From: Massospora cicadina
Lineage: Eukaryota > Entomophthoromycota > Entomophthoromycetes > Entomophthorales > Entomophthoraceae
Assembly: GCA_022478985.1 (NCBI GenBank)
Contig: JAKSZP010017391.1
Span: 1-64,000 of the forward strand
DNA: 64,000 nt
Direction: 5' to 3'
Under the pieces are notes generated by a model. That model was given only the letters and a program-made list of their open reading frames with translations. It made no database searches and was not told the origin of the DNA. The position numbers and the translations under genes are program-made. Positions 1 to 11,639 of the stretch are shown one piece after another. Numbering within the stretch: the first letter of the stretch is position 1; every line of letters starts with the position of its first letter.

Positions 1-3
1 TGG

Positions 4-207
4 ATGATTTGCTTGGATCAAGAGGAAAACATTAAGGATATATTTCTGACTCTTTCATTTGAGGTCTCAAGAATGTCTAACATCAGAATCCTAGTCAGGA
101 TGGGGAAGACCATTGCTGCTGAGATGAGGAAGGGTGATTCAATGGCAACAGCTGCCGTTTCATTGAAGAGGTGTCAACCAAGGGTTAGACAGCCAAATCC
201 CCTATAA
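4..207 (+). CDS. Unrecognised 67-codon reading frame at window edge
   Basis: The frame is also open upstream to the window edge, so this may be the C-terminal end of a longer frame. The product is mixed and basic, ends in a proline/arginine-rich tail (QPRVRQPNPL) and has no motif I recognise. An A-rich stretch follows the stop. Given the surroundings it may be a retrotransposon gag fragment, but nothing in the sequence proves this. It could equally be a chance frame. Confidence 0.2.
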   Translation: MICLDQEENIKDIFLTLSFEVSRMSNIRILVRMGKTIAAEMRKGDSMATAAVSLKRCQPRVRQPNPL

Positions 208-784
208 ATTCCCTAGAATTCACTATAATAAAAAGAAAAAAACACTCAAGTAGAAAACAGTAATACACTGGAAAATACTCACTGATTGACACAAGTTTAC
301 AGTCAGGAAAGAACTAATAAAGAACCTTAATAGTTTGACTGTAGATTTGGTAATAGATAGACTATCAGCATCTAGCGTGAAGATTCCATCTCAAGGATAT
401 TATTGCAGAAGGCAATAATTGATAGACTCTCAGAGAAGAGTAGAGATCTGAGCGGGGATCTAGAGATGAAGGGAACCACATCTAAGGGATACTGCCGACT
501 GTGTGTTAGGCTGAGGGGACTGTCATCAGATGATCTTAACAAAGATCAAGTGGACAGGATTTGGGGAATGAATCCCTAAGAGTGCGATATTCAGTATTAT
601 CAGAAATACTGGCCAAAGCGTTGGGCCTGAAGATAATTTTAACTCAACTACAGATAATAGTCATCATACTATTATCAGATTATATATATTCTTACAACGC
701 AAGGTGCACAAGGAAGCCAGACCTGTGCAGTAGAAAGATTACTAGGGTTGACCTCCAATAATCAACTCCTAAGAGTAATAATTT
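208..784. other. No recognisable gene
   Basis: AT-rich sequence with only short open stretches on either strand. I see no domain, no terminal repeat and no similarity to the repeat families found elsewhere in the window. Confidence 0.4.
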
Positions 785-1870
785 TATAGCAGGACTCAGA
801 CTGGTTACTGACACAAAGTATTTGGTAAATCCAAGACTGGTTACTAGAGATTACTACACTTGATTAACAAAAAAGAAGAAAAAAGTAAACAAGGCTAGTC
901 AACATTGGGACAATTATACACGTTTTTTATCCTGTACTGGGTTCAAAACTGTGTCAATAAAAACTCAACCCTCAATAGAGCAGGAATCACCCAGCTATGC
1001 TACCACTCCTTACACTTAATTAATAAAAGTGCAAACAAAAAACTTTTATTTCTAAGAAAATGTTTTAATGAGATAAGAAGTGAAATACCATATATTTCAG
1101 AGGAAATCTAACATATATAAAATAAATGAGATATTGAGAAGTAAAAGGAAGTTTATAATTCTTATATAAAAATTTTAAATGATCTTTTAGTCAGATGTCT
1201 TCTCAACTGTTGCTTTCATCACTTCATCAATTTGAGATAATTCTTGTAGCCATGAGCTCCATCTCACAGTGGTTACCCATGAACTTGGATGTATAGGGGC
1301 CTTTGTACTAGTTCCCGCTTCTGGGTGTTGGACCATTGTACCTTCTTGCAATATTGGTTGATTACTAAATTTAGTAATATCCTTTTCAGCTTTGGGTTTG
1401 AGCGAAGGCACTCCACTGAAGCACCTCACATTGTGGCTTTAAGCGACTCTTAAATAAGATGGTTACCCAATTTGGTAATATTCACCTTTGGACCTTGGGT
1501 GCTCATGTCAGCATAATTTTGGTTTCTCATCATTTTTGTCACAGGTGGAATGTAAATTATTTCGGACCCCAAAGGTACATAAGGGGCAATTTCCATACAT
1601 AATTCTGGTGGCAACATAATCTTCATAAATTAACTCATTGGACTCCTCAGGGCAAAAATTATTTTGCATGATGTCACCTCATTCTCTTGCAAAATTACTG
1701 ATCATGATGACATCCCAACTTTGGTGTAACTTATGTAGCTTTCACAAATCTATAAAAGCTCCACATGATTCCCCATCTATGGTGGGCTGGTAAGCAGTGC
1801 CTTCACTGGTTTGAGGTTGTTCTCACTCATCTCACGGTCAAGGAATGACTAGTTAAATCATTCATGGCCT
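785..1870 (-). repeat. Family B LTR fragment, reversed
   Basis: Read on the minus strand, this matches the LTRs of the family B element (6381-7614 and 12700-13932). Shared landmarks are the 'ITKFSNQPILQ' and 'GTMVQHPEAG' coding stretch (1187-1429), the palindrome TTACTAAATTTAGTAA near 1366, and the 'ctggttactg' block near 795. The outer LTR start lies near 1850-1870 (complement of 'cattccttgacc'). The downstream LTR end, which should lie below 785, is missing, so this is a truncated LTR or solo-LTR remnant. No adjoining minus-strand internal region was identified. Confidence 0.65.
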
Positions 1871-2249
1871 CATATGCAAAAACATCAAAGGGTCACAAGA
1901 TACTGGCATTGCTTTCAAGATCTAAGCTTTTGATTTTGATAAACTCATTGATGCGCATCTGAGAGATCTGGTGTTGCACAATAAAAGTGGAAGTTATTCC
2001 AATCTCCAAAAGATAAGTATTTGAGGGTGTATTCCATTTTAAGAATGCAAATGCCATGATTGACTTAAATCAGATTTGACATAAGATACAATCATGAAGG
2101 TTAAGATGTTTATTGAGATTGATACCATGTATTAGGTTACTTAAAACTGTAGTTGTGCATGTGAGGTTACAATAAAGTGGAATTAACTGAAACAGAATGG
2201 GTAATACATTCTTGATGCAAGCCATTCACTCATGAGAATTATCAACATG
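1871..2249. other. No recognisable gene between an LTR remnant and a pol remnant
   Basis: A minus-strand stretch around 1880-2040 is nearly open but shows no motif I can name. It could be the 3' end of an internal region belonging to the reversed LTR next to it. No terminal repeats or target duplications were seen. Confidence 0.3.
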
Positions 2250-2423
2250 GCTGAAGAGGGTGAGCAGCTTGTCTTGAAAGCCTTAAAAACATTGAAGCAC
2301 TATAAAAGCATTCTGATAATCCCAAAGTAAAAACGTCAGAAGTGCTGGAGGAGTCTAGTAAGTCAGCTACTGACATTTTAACAACTGGAAACCTGTTTGG
2401 AAAGAGAATAACCAAGGTCAAAG

Positions 2424-2633
2424 TTGGTATCTAGAAATCTTAGCTTTTTTGTTATTGACATTGGCTCACCAATTAGTATTATCTCCTCCAAACTTATGAG
2501 GAGGCTGAAGTTCATGTCGGACATTGATCACAATGTCAAGAACAGAAAATTTGGGTCAGATATAACGTGCAAACTTGAAGCATGCACTTCTTTTCCTGTA
2601 CAGATCAAGATGGATGGTTGTAACGGCTTCTGA
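2424..2633 (+). pseudogene. Retroviral-type aspartic protease fragment
   Basis: The frame reads VIDIGSPISIISSKL, a degenerate form of the D-T/S-G-S active-site loop of Ty3/gypsy proteases. The catalytic Asp is present and Thr is replaced by Ile. It is followed by a segment (KFMSDIDHNVKNRKFG) also recognisable in the element at 9276-9497 and on the minus strand near 62750-62880. The protease would cut Gag-Pol. The upstream Gag junction is unreadable, so this is a fossil domain rather than a working enzyme. Confidence 0.6.
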
Positions 2634-3189
2634 AGTGGTTTTATAAAACAAACACTATGACTTTCTAATCAGAACACAGTTTCTCCATAGATTTGGTGCA
2701 AATATAGATTTACAAAAGCACAGTGAACATACTCAATTTACAAGTGCCCCTTATGTTCAATGAATATAATGTTAAGCCGCGCAAACAGCAAACATTTCTA
2801 GTTAAAACAAATCAATCTTTATATCACATAAAGTATACTCTCAATAAGAATAGTGGTAATCATCTACAACTACAGTCAGCGCAAAAGAAGGTTTACCCAA
2901 ACTAAGTGAGACTACAGAGATATAAACTGATGAACAGCTAAAAATTCCACTCTTCAAAAGTCTGAAGTACCCTAGAATGCTATACTTGAAGTCACAGCCA
3001 TGGTGGCATTAGAGTTCAGAAGCCACGGGCCTTACCTGGGTTCTTTGATTCAAGGATTCACAGGTGAGAGAACCATCATCTCGAGGAACATTACTAATCA
3101 GCTATTTCTAGTAGAAAAAGGATAGGTAATCACAAGCAAGGTTATTAAGTTACAACGTTATTAAATCAGAGTTTGCCATTAGATTTTTT

Positions 3190-3232
3190 TTAGTACTAGA
3201 TGGTCCCAACCTGAGGGGGGGATTCATCGATG
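3190..3232 (-). mobile_element. 43-bp micro retro-insertion with 16-bp target duplication
   Basis: A 43-bp segment is flanked by perfect 16-bp direct repeats TGCCATTAGATTTTTT at 3174-3189 and 3233-3248. In minus orientation it starts CATCGATGAAT, contains a C7 run and GGTTGGGACC, and ends CTAGTACTAA followed by the A-rich duplication. That 3' end matches the 3' ends of the ORF1-only elements at 44417 and 50290. A nearly identical insertion lies at 50394-50441 and a shorter one at 47963-47984. It therefore looks like a target-primed reverse-transcription product of a very short RNA. It landed inside an already decaying pol remnant. Confidence 0.75.
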
Positions 3233-3269
3233 TGCCATTAGATTTTTTGATAACTAGGATTTATCAATG

Positions 3270-4640
3270 TTTTGGGAAAGGAGAAGAAGCAGGTGGTTGA
3301 GCTATTAGATGAGTTTGAAGACATCTTCTGTACAGGGTCAAAAGTTTATAATTTATTAAAGGAGAAGCACACCAAATGGATACTAGATCATCTACACCCT
3401 TTAAGTCAATTCATACCTTGGATCCAAAGAAAAAGCGGTAATTGCTTAGAGAGCCCAATCAACTTACTAATCTAGCTTCACTTGACCCTTCAAGAGCCCA
3501 TGGGCTTCATCATGGTACTATTCAGAAAGAAAGATTATTACACCGTGTGATGATGGATTACCGCTAGTTAAACAAAGTTATCAAGAAAGACTTATGATCA
3601 CTTCCCCTAAAAATGACTCTCTGAAAAGCCTGGGAGTCTCAAAGTACTACTCAGTGATGGACTTAGAAAGTGGCTACTGGCAGATGAAGTTTTTGACAGA
3701 GGATCAGGAAAGTGCACCCATATCAGCAGTCAGGGGTTTTTAAACCTACATGAATACCTCAATGACTTTGCAAAGCTATTGCAATTTGCCAACGCTCTAT
3801 GGATAGAAGCTTTGAAAAGCTGAATTTTCTCTTGTTTTAACACATGGACAATAGCACTATGTTTGGTTGCACATTCCAAGACCATCTCAAGCACTTATGC
3901 AAACTGTTAATATTATTAATAACGTTAGCACTAAAATGAAATCATGCAAGTGTATGTTACTAAAGAAGCAATTAAAGTTTCTTATTCATGGATTAACCTC
4001 AAGGTATCAGTATAATTAAGCAAGATTTGCGCAATAGTATCCATTTAACAACCAAGAAGCATGTTCAATATCCAGGTCTTCTTAAGGATTGTGGGATACT
4101 ACATGAAGTTTATTCCCTTTTGTAAACTTGGCTGAACCTTTGACCTACCTCTTATTAAAAAACTGAAGTTTGAGTGGGGCCTAAAGCAAGAACAGTACAT
4201 TGAAGAAATTATAGAAAGACTGGTAAAAGCAGCAATAATAAAAAACCAGACTTCAACAAGACTTTTACTTGTATACAGGTTCTAGTAATGTCAAGATTGC
4301 AGTAATAGTGCTAGTTATATGAAAACAGGATTGATATTATTGATATTATTCCAATGTCTTCACATGGGCTGAGAAGAATTACATATTTTCTGAAAAAGAT
4401 TTTCTGGCTGTCATAAGAATAGTTTAAACTTCCACCCTACTTATATACTGAATACCTAAAATGGTGACAGATCATATACCACTCATATGGCTCCACAACA
4501 TGAAGAACTTTAACAGATGGTTTTCCAGATGGGTGTAAACTATAAGAATATAATCTTGAGACCAAGTACAGAGCAGTAAGAAAACATTAAAATGCAGATA
4601 GATTGTCAAGATTGACTTAGTTCTATTTAAACACATGAAT
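3270..4640 (+). pseudogene. Degenerate reverse transcriptase and RNase H
   Basis: A linker near 3272-3400 (KKQVVELLDEFEDIF) resembles the segment that precedes RT in Ty3/gypsy Pol. RT finger and palm pieces follow in shifting frames: 'EPMGFIMVLFRKKD' near 3490-3530, 'MMDYR-LNKVIKKDL' near 3550-3590, and a remnant of the motif around the first catalytic Asp near 3655. RNase H is recognised by its C-terminal end at 4459-4536, reading MVTDHIPLIWLHNMKNFNRW, which contains the conserved T-D-H. The central YxDD box could not be read. Many stops and frameshifts make the domain inactive. Confidence 0.6.
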
Positions 4641-6164
4641 GTATTTGATTATATATCCTGATAATATTTACCCATATAAGAGTGATAGGATGATACTAAA
4701 GAGGTGAAATATATCTTTAGGATATTGATAACTTAATTTTTGTGGCTCTATAATACTATGCCCTAGAAGCACAACTGGCAATAATTGTAGCAGTCTAAGA
4801 TTTCAAAAAGTATTTTATTATTTTTGTGGGTGACAAAAAACGCTTAGGTCCCATCATTTAGAGTATTCATTTTATGTTAAGATTAGTGAAAGAACTTATT
4901 AAGTTCAAATACTAAAAAAAGATATAGATAAAAAGGCATATTTTTTAGTAAAGGCTAGAGGTTTTTATACCTTATATACAACAATATAACCCCTAATAAA
5001 AAATTCAAGAAAGATAATAAAGGAGGAGATCTGGCTAAGTTCTCATGGTCAGATGATGTATTTCAGATTAAAAAATGCCATTGTAGCATATTTTTGATAG
5101 GTGATAAAGGTTTATAGAATGAACTAAATTAGAAGAAACTTGGTACAATTATGTTGATCATAGGCAAATTCATGCTATTACCCTTTTGTGAGTACTTCTC
5201 AAATAACCGACCTAAATGCAACCTGATGCAACAATCATCTGATATTGTGATAATCATTTGCTTCAGCTAATCAGGATTTCAATTTTGGGAAATTTGGGCT
5301 CAAGTCAGCCCAATATAGATTTTCTGTTGTTGAGCTGGACCTTACCATCTATTAATTTTTCTTTATATCTATCAAAGTAATTTCTTTGAACCTCTTTTTT
5401 GGTCTAGATGTCAAGTCTCTCAAAGGACTCATATATGTAAGTTTTTCCCATCATGTTTGATACTCTGATATCTGACTGAGATGTACCAAAGATACCTATT
5501 ATTTTGTTAAAGTTTTTAGAAGATGGTTCAAGGAAACTGATACCATTAAATTTGACCTAACAATTGCATGAACTTAGACATGGAAGCTTACAAGGAGTGT
5601 TGAGAAAGGCCAATGATAGAAACACTTGCAAACCTTAAGAATCAATTTTACTGGGAGTTAGTACTAGACAAAGTGCATCTAAATCAAGAACTCTTTGTGA
5701 AGTGTAAAAGTTTTAAGTCCCTTGACAAGAGACTTGAATAACAACTCTTCCTGCTTACAACTCTCTTCCATTAAGTAGCATTAGATATGTTTTAATTACT
5801 ACCTACTGCCTAAATTAAAAATAAGTTTGTTATTTTACTAATAAATTTTTTTACAAAAATGGGTTGAGGTTGTGGCAGTGAAAACACACACTTCAGGATC
5901 AATAGTGCAATTTCCTTACAATCAAATCTTCACAAGACACAGATGCTCCCAATTTCTGCACTCTGACAATGACAAAGACTTCATTTTAGATGTGGTATTA
6001 AGATTAATGGACACAATAGGGGTGAAACAGCATGTTGAAAAAAGCTCAACTACAGGGGTAATTCCTTGCCCTATAGAAAAACCTTTATAGAAAATTTTAA
6101 ATCTTAAATATATTCAATGTGGGTCAATCTTGGAACAAATATACCACACTGAGAATTTTTTCTA

Positions 6165-6237
6165 GCCAGTACAGGTTTTGAACTTGAAACCTGCACTTAA
6201 GGCGGAAGCAGTTTTACCTGCCAGGCTAACCACCCTT
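6165..6237 (-). pseudogene. tRNA-like remnant (possible SINE head)
   Basis: On the minus strand, a GGGTGGTTAGCCTGGCAGG segment resembles a pol III A box region. It is followed by an anticodon-arm-like piece (TCCGC CTTAAGT GCAGG, loop compatible with a Leu-TAA anticodon) and a B-box-like GTTCAAAACC. The B box would match consensus better if one CA were an ancestral CG, which fits the decay pattern of this window. I could not draw a complete cloverleaf: the T arm has extra bases and the acceptor stem is not evident. It lies between a pol remnant and the LTR of element B. A tRNA pseudogene or a tRNA-derived SINE head are both possible. Confidence 0.3.
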
Positions 6238-6380
6238 TAAATTTTAAATCTTAGTAATAATATTAGTATTGCTGGTACTATTCTTATAGTAGTACTGGAT
6301 AACAATCAAGCTTTTTCTGACATGGCTGATGTTCAAATAATATATAATTTTGAAAGCCCTGTGTCATAAAGGGTCCATAC

Positions 6381-7614
6381 TGGTGCAACTAGTTATTCCT
6401 TGACCAGTGGATTGAGTGAGAACAACCCCCAACCTGGTGGTGGTACTGGTGACCAGCCCACCATAAAAGGGGAACAAAATTTTTTTATAAATTTTGGGCG
6501 AGCTACAAATTTGCACCAAACTTGGAATGATGTCATGAGCAATATTTTTTAAAAAGAATGAGGTGATGTCATGCGACATATTTTTCTAAGGAATCAGATG
6601 AGTTAATTTACAAAGATAATGTTGCTGCTAAATTTCCTAATGAAAATTGACCCCTTATATACCTTTGGAGTCCAAAATAATTTACATTTCACCAGTGATG
6701 AAACAATGAACAAACCAAATTATGCCAACGCAAGCTTCTGAGGTTTGAAGGTGAATAACACAAATTGGACAACCATCCAATTTTAGATAGTCACTCAAGA
6801 ACTCAAGGCAACTCTCATTGTAGGAGTGCCATTGATTGAACCCAAAGTTGTAAAATACTTTACTAAATTTAGTAATCAACCTTTATTTCAAGAAGGTACA
6901 ATGGTCCAACACCCAGAAGCAGGACCTAGTACAAAGACCCTGTACTTCCAGGTTTAGGGGCAGCCACTTAGAGATGGAGCTCATGGGTACAAGGATTATC
7001 TCAAATGGATGAAGTGTCAAAAGCAGCAGTCAGAAGATGTCTTACTAGAGGATCTTGAAAAATCCTCATATTGAAACCCCAAAAGCCTTTTATTTCTAAG
7101 TATCTCATATAATTTATATATTTTGAATTTTCCATGAAGTACATGGTATTTAACTTTATATCTCAATAAAAACTTTTTATACATTTTCTTATGTTTATCC
7201 TTTTTGTTTGACCTTTTTTAATTAAGTTTAGTAATCACCAGTAACCAGTCTGGGATTAATCAAATACTCTGTGTCCAGTAACCAGTTTGAGACCTGTCCT
7301 GTTTGGAAGATGGCACACTCTATAGCAGAAACCTCATTGCATTAATACCAAGGGAGAGTTAGAAAGTTTCCCGTTGAGTCCTGAGGGCCAACGCATGCCA
7401 AAAATATCTAAGATGTCAAGAAGTCCACCATGGGTGCAGACATTTTATACAAGTGATCGATGCTACAAGGGGTGGCATCCAAGGAGGATTTGCTTAACAG
7501 GAGAGATTGTGATGTTAGCAAAGGTTGTTTAGCACCTAATTTGCGCTGAGTAGACCCACTGAGCAGCGATTTGGCCTCCTGAAGTTAAGAGAGCTGAGGT
7601 TGGCGTACTGACTT
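6381..7614 (+). repeat. 5' LTR of family B element
   Basis: It matches 12700-13932 and 52105-53311 along its length. The start is placed at the TGGTGCAAC just before the conserved 'attccttgacc'; an error of about 10 bp is possible. Landmarks are a palindrome TTACTAAATTTAGTAA near 6863, an 'ITKFSNQP' coding-like stretch, and a conserved segment around 'ttcccgttgag' near 7366. The end is set by the TGGTGCTC primer-site candidate at 7615, which sits at the same place in the copy at 53312. Confidence 0.7.
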
Positions 7615-7634
7615 TGGTGCTCACTACAGGAATG
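7615..7634 (+). promoter_or_regulatory. Candidate primer-binding site of family B
   Basis: Directly after the LTR the sequence reads TGGTGCTCACTACAGG. TGG is the complement of a tRNA 3' CCA end. The same TGGTGCTCACTACAG follows the LTR of the second copy at 53312, while the 3' LTR at 13932 is followed by unrelated sequence, as expected. I could not assign the priming tRNA. Confidence 0.5.
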
Positions 7635-7689
7635 GCACCATCAAGCCCTACCAATAATCACAAAAGTTCTTCTGCAAAAGCCAATAATG

Positions 7690-9000
7690 AAGAAGATAAG
7701 GAAATATTACAGAGAGGATCCCTTAACCTCATGGTGATGGAGGGAGATATACTCTGTACTAGACTCCATACCCTGGAATCTTAATTTCACGATCTAAACA
7801 CTGATATTGAGCATTTCAATGAGACTGATAAAAGATTCTGAATTGCCTTACATCTAATGTGAGTGGAACATCAAGAAAAGTTAAATTAGAAGCTACACTT
7901 AAGAACTTCTAGTATAGACTTCCCTTTTTCATAAAAAGAGAATGGCGAAACTATCAACATTCTGAATGAATATGGAGAGCACTTGGAAAAGAAGGTCAAT
8001 ATGCTGTTTGCAATGGATAAAAGTATAAAAGATCTGAAGGCGCATACTCATACTATACCAAAGCCAACCTCTACTCTACTTATAACTCAACTGAAGGCAC
8101 CTATTTAAACCTAAAGGAATGTACCAGAACTGGTCAGAACTTGTACTAAACTGACCATGATGCTCGCCGATCCTGTTGAAAAGGATCCTAAATATAAACT
8201 GTACTTAAAAACTATGTATACACCTGGCGAGTGGACAATTGCAGGTTTCCTTCAGATGTATGAAAATAGCATGGATAGTACTATTGATTCCAGAAGGCTT
8301 TCCACATACAAGGATGCATGAACTATGATGCTCAGAAATCCTCAGCATGAGCTTGATAGCTGGATTATATTATATTGAAGTAAAGAACATCTTACTACTG
8401 AGTGCAGTAGTAAACAGGTTGTCTAAAATATGAAACAAGAGTTCCTATTGATGAAGATGGGCAAAACTAGTCTGTTGCAATTACACTTCTCTCTACTACC
8501 TTAAGGCTCAAAAGTTTATAGAACGCAGTAACAATGGATCTGCCTACCGCCAAAGATGTTTTACTAAGCTCCCTGGAGATGCATCCAAATCTGAAGATGC
8601 ACATGACTTGGGTGGTCAAGAGCGCAACATCCTTTAAAGCACTCAAAGAGGCGCTGCTTGACATCCAATGGATATATAAATCCGCTTACAAGGCCATGGT
8701 ACCTACTCCGCCCCCTCAATGAGTCAATAAGGCTGTTTATGCGCCTGTGATAAGGGTGAAAAGCTAAAAGAGAAGAGAAAAAACCGCCTAAATGTTTGCC
8801 AAGTTGAGAGTTTAAGTGCCACAAGTGCTATCAACATATGCACTTTTAGCAATTCTGTCTGTTAGTTACTTCCAAAACAAAGGAACTAACCATTAAAGAG
8901 GATAGACCCAACACCATAAACTGGGTGGTTCTCCTCACTGAGGGTGAGGACGACAATATGGATGAGAAATTAGTTAGTGAAGGTTACCAAGTGTTAGGAG
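7690..9000 (+). pseudogene. Degenerate gag of family B
   Basis: Capsid-like pieces can be read in changing frames: 'MMLADPVEKDPKYK' near 8157, 'GFLQMYENSMDS' near 8248, and 'SSLEMHPNLKMHMTWVVKS' near 8570-8620. The same phrases recur in the copy at 53850-54420. Near 8826-8863 a CCHC zinc knuckle is visible as C-HK-C-YQHM-H-(stop)-C, so the nucleic-acid-binding motif is interrupted by a stop codon. An acidic linker ending 'GYQVLGAP' near 8980 matches 'GYYVLGAP' of the minus-strand element at 63038-63262. Gag would form the virus-like particle. This one is not translatable as a single protein. Confidence 0.65.
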
Positions 9001-9039
9001 CACCTGGCGCGGTTCCTGAACCATCTAGATTGAGAGTTT

Positions 9040-9500
9040 AAAGTACTGGCAGATCTGCATTGAGCGATTTTAATTAGACCAAGCAAATAAGCCTACTCAA
9101 GTGTTAAATTCCGTTAAAATGGAGAGCAGTTGGTCTTGGCTACATTTAAGAATTTAGCACCATATGGAGAAGATACTGTCAAGGCTAATAGGATTGATGT
9201 TGCTCTGAAACAGTTTGAGGTATCTGCCACTGACGCCTTGACCACTAAAAACCCCTTTGCAAAAGCACAACAAAAGTGAAAGTAATTATCCAGAATGTGC
9301 GCACTTTGGCAGTACTAGATGTCAGGGATCTAAATATAAATTATCTTCTCCAAAGTCATAAAGAAACTCAAGTTTATGCCCAACAACAACTACAATGTGA
9401 AATATCGACATTAGGACCTAACGTTACTTGTGCATTAAAATCTTATTCCAAGATGCCTTTACACTTTAGGTGTATGTTCCTGAAGCACTTACATTAGTTC
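9040..9500 (+). pseudogene. Degenerate protease region of family B
   Basis: Around 9276-9497 an open stretch reads 'AVLDVRDLN', and in a shifted frame 'KKLKFMPNNNYNVKYRHLGPNVTC'. This aligns with the protease segment at 2424-2633 (RRLKFMSDIDHNVKNRKFG). The active-site loop is decayed: an Asp is followed by Val rather than Thr/Ser-Gly. The position between gag and RT supports the call. Confidence 0.5.
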
Positions 9501-10059
9501 TGGATAATGACCACTACAAGTCCTGATCAGGAAAATTTTTTTTATTGGAGTTTGGGGCGAATATCAACTTCACTACTAGCATTGTAGCATCTTGAGCCAT
9601 CAACTCTCCAAGAAAACAAGGACAAAGACGTTAGTTTACAAAATAACATATGTGCGTGGTTGAATTGAACAAATATGTATATCTTATTCATTACTCCTTG
9701 ATGGAGAAAGGTGTAAGCAACTACCGCCTACTGTGAGCGCAGAGAAGGGCTTATTCTGAATTCTAGTGATACTATAAAGATATGATCATGTGACAAACAC
9801 AGAAAACTTTTTTCATTCAGTGTAAAGATCTCTCTTGAAATTATCTAGGTAATGTACAGTTAAGACAGAATCCAAGAGCGGGAGCCCAGAGTGCTATTAG
9901 CATTTTATGATACCATTTACTCTAGAGAACTAAACCTTGTTTTGATAAACATCACACTTAACCAATTTGAGTTGAAAAGGAACAAGTTGTATCTCTGGCT
10001 CAACTGACCATTTGCCAAGATATTGAGTTCATATATACATAAGAGTTTTCAATGAGCTC

Positions 10060-11581
10060 AGGTTTAGGGATATGACCCCTAAGCAGCAAAAAGGGTTGAA
10101 TGATCTCGTGGACATATTTAATGGCACCTTCAGTACTGGTCATAACATTAAGGCCTGTGCAAAGTGGAGGTCCATAAAATGGACACCAGATTCACTAATC
10201 CCTTCAATTCAAACCTTATCGCCATTTGAAGACAAAGTATGCAGTCATTGCCAAAGAGCTCAACCAGCTAGCCAAAACTGAGCTAAATAGTCTTTCAAAG
10301 AGTCCATGGACATCTCCTTTATTGCTGGCGTTAAGAAGGATGGGACCCACAGAGTTTTCATGGACTACTGTCACCTAAAATAGATAACTAAGGACGACCA
10401 ATACCTGCTGCCACTCATCAATGATAGTTTGAAACACCTGGGTGACTCAAGACACTTTTTGGCGATGGACCTAGCCAGCAGCTGCTTGCAAATAGAGCTC
10501 TCTCCCGGGAAACAGGAGAAATGTGCCTTAATTAGCCCCCAAATTTTTTTTGAACCTATAAGGATGCTGCAGGTGCCTTGCATCGCCCCTGCTACCTTTC
10601 AGCATCAATGGATCTTATTTTTGTCAATCTCAAGTTATTGTGGGTATTCTGATATATCTTAACAAAATCACTGTGTTCAGCTGGACATTTCAAGAGCATC
10701 TGCAGCACCTATAAGAAGTCTTTATGTGGCTGCGCACATCTAACCTGATTGAAATGAAGCAAGTGAACCTTTCTTAAGTGACAGTTAGAATTCCATGGGC
10801 ATGAAATCAGCCCCAGTGGAATCAAGCCTCAAAACGGGAAGGTGAACGCCATTGTGGCAATGAAGCCACCTAAATGTATAAGTGACATTTAATTATCCTT
10901 TGGATTGTGGGGTACTACAGGAAGTTTATCCTCCATTTCTCGTACTTGGTGGTGCCCCTTACTTACCTGCTGACTAAAGAGGAACATTTCGAATGGATCC
11001 TGGAGTAAGAGCAGGTATTCATAGAGTTAAAGGCACTATTGATAGAAGCACCAATCTTTTCTTATCTAGACTTCAACAAGACCTTCTACTTATACACTAA
11101 TGCATTGATGTGTGGCTTAGAGCAATCTTAGCACAGCTGATTGAAAACGGGGTACTTCAGAACAAGTATTACTCCAAAGTACTCAGCAAAGCCAAAAAAA
11201 TACACAGTTACTGAACGTGAGTGCTTGGCTATGATCAGAGCAGTCAACATTTCAGATCTTATATATTGAGTACATTTCAAAGTAGTCATGGATCACGCGT
11301 TGCTTCTCTGGTTAAGAAGAATGAAGGATCCATATGGACGCATCGCCCATTGGATTGTCCTCCTCCAAGGGTGTGATTTCAAAAATCATACATTGCACAG
11401 GAGACAAGCACTTCTACGCAGATGGCTTGTCAAGGTTACCAGTATTCCACCTACAGGCACCAGAGATTGCAATCGTCTATATGACTTAATTGGGCTTCCT
11501 GAAGAGGTCTGGAAGGAAGAAACTAGGGAAATGAATTGCATCCTGCATAGATGTTTTAAAGACAGCTATATGTTGTTGTAA
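10060..11581 (+). pseudogene. Degenerate RT-RNase H of family B
   Basis: The segment starts with a pre-RT linker (KGLNDLVDIFNGTFSTG near 10087). RT pieces follow: 'VFMDYCHLK' near 10350 and 'RHFLAMDLASSCLQIELSPG' near 10450-10510, which holds the first catalytic Asp. The YxDD region near 10640-10680 is not readable as such. RNase H is seen as 'ECLAMIRAV' near 11219 and 'MDHALLLWLRRMKDP' at 11288-11333, the T-D-H region with the Thr replaced. Frames shift repeatedly. The order and spacing fit Ty3/gypsy Pol, and the enzyme is dead. Confidence 0.7.
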
Positions 11582-11639
11582 ATCTGCATAAGAAGATCCA
11601 AAATATATGTTACACATATATCCAGCCCATTGATCGCTT

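Larger units (their letters stand above)
2250..6095 (+). mobile_element. Decayed Ty3/gypsy internal region (PR-RT-RH-INT), no clear LTRs
   Basis: Plus-strand remnants of a Ty3/gypsy pol appear in canonical order: aspartic protease near 2450, reverse transcriptase near 3270-3900, RNase H ending near 4540, and integrase core near 5870-6090. Reading frames are broken by many stops and frameshifts, and long stretches between domains are unreadable. The protease and integrase resemble those of the family B element just downstream (for example SSKLMRRLKFM here, KVIIKKLKFM-like there), so both derive from one lineage. The LTR starting at 6381 has a primer-binding site behind it, so it is better read as the 5' LTR of element B than as the 3' LTR of this copy. 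A small retro-insertion lies at 3190-3232. Confidence 0.7.

Noticed and set aside
6381..7614. Reading this LTR as the 3' LTR of the pol remnant at 2250-6095
   Set aside because: It is followed at 7615 by a primer-binding-site candidate and gag, and a 270-bp unrelated gap separates it from the upstream integrase. A shared LTR cannot be fully excluded.
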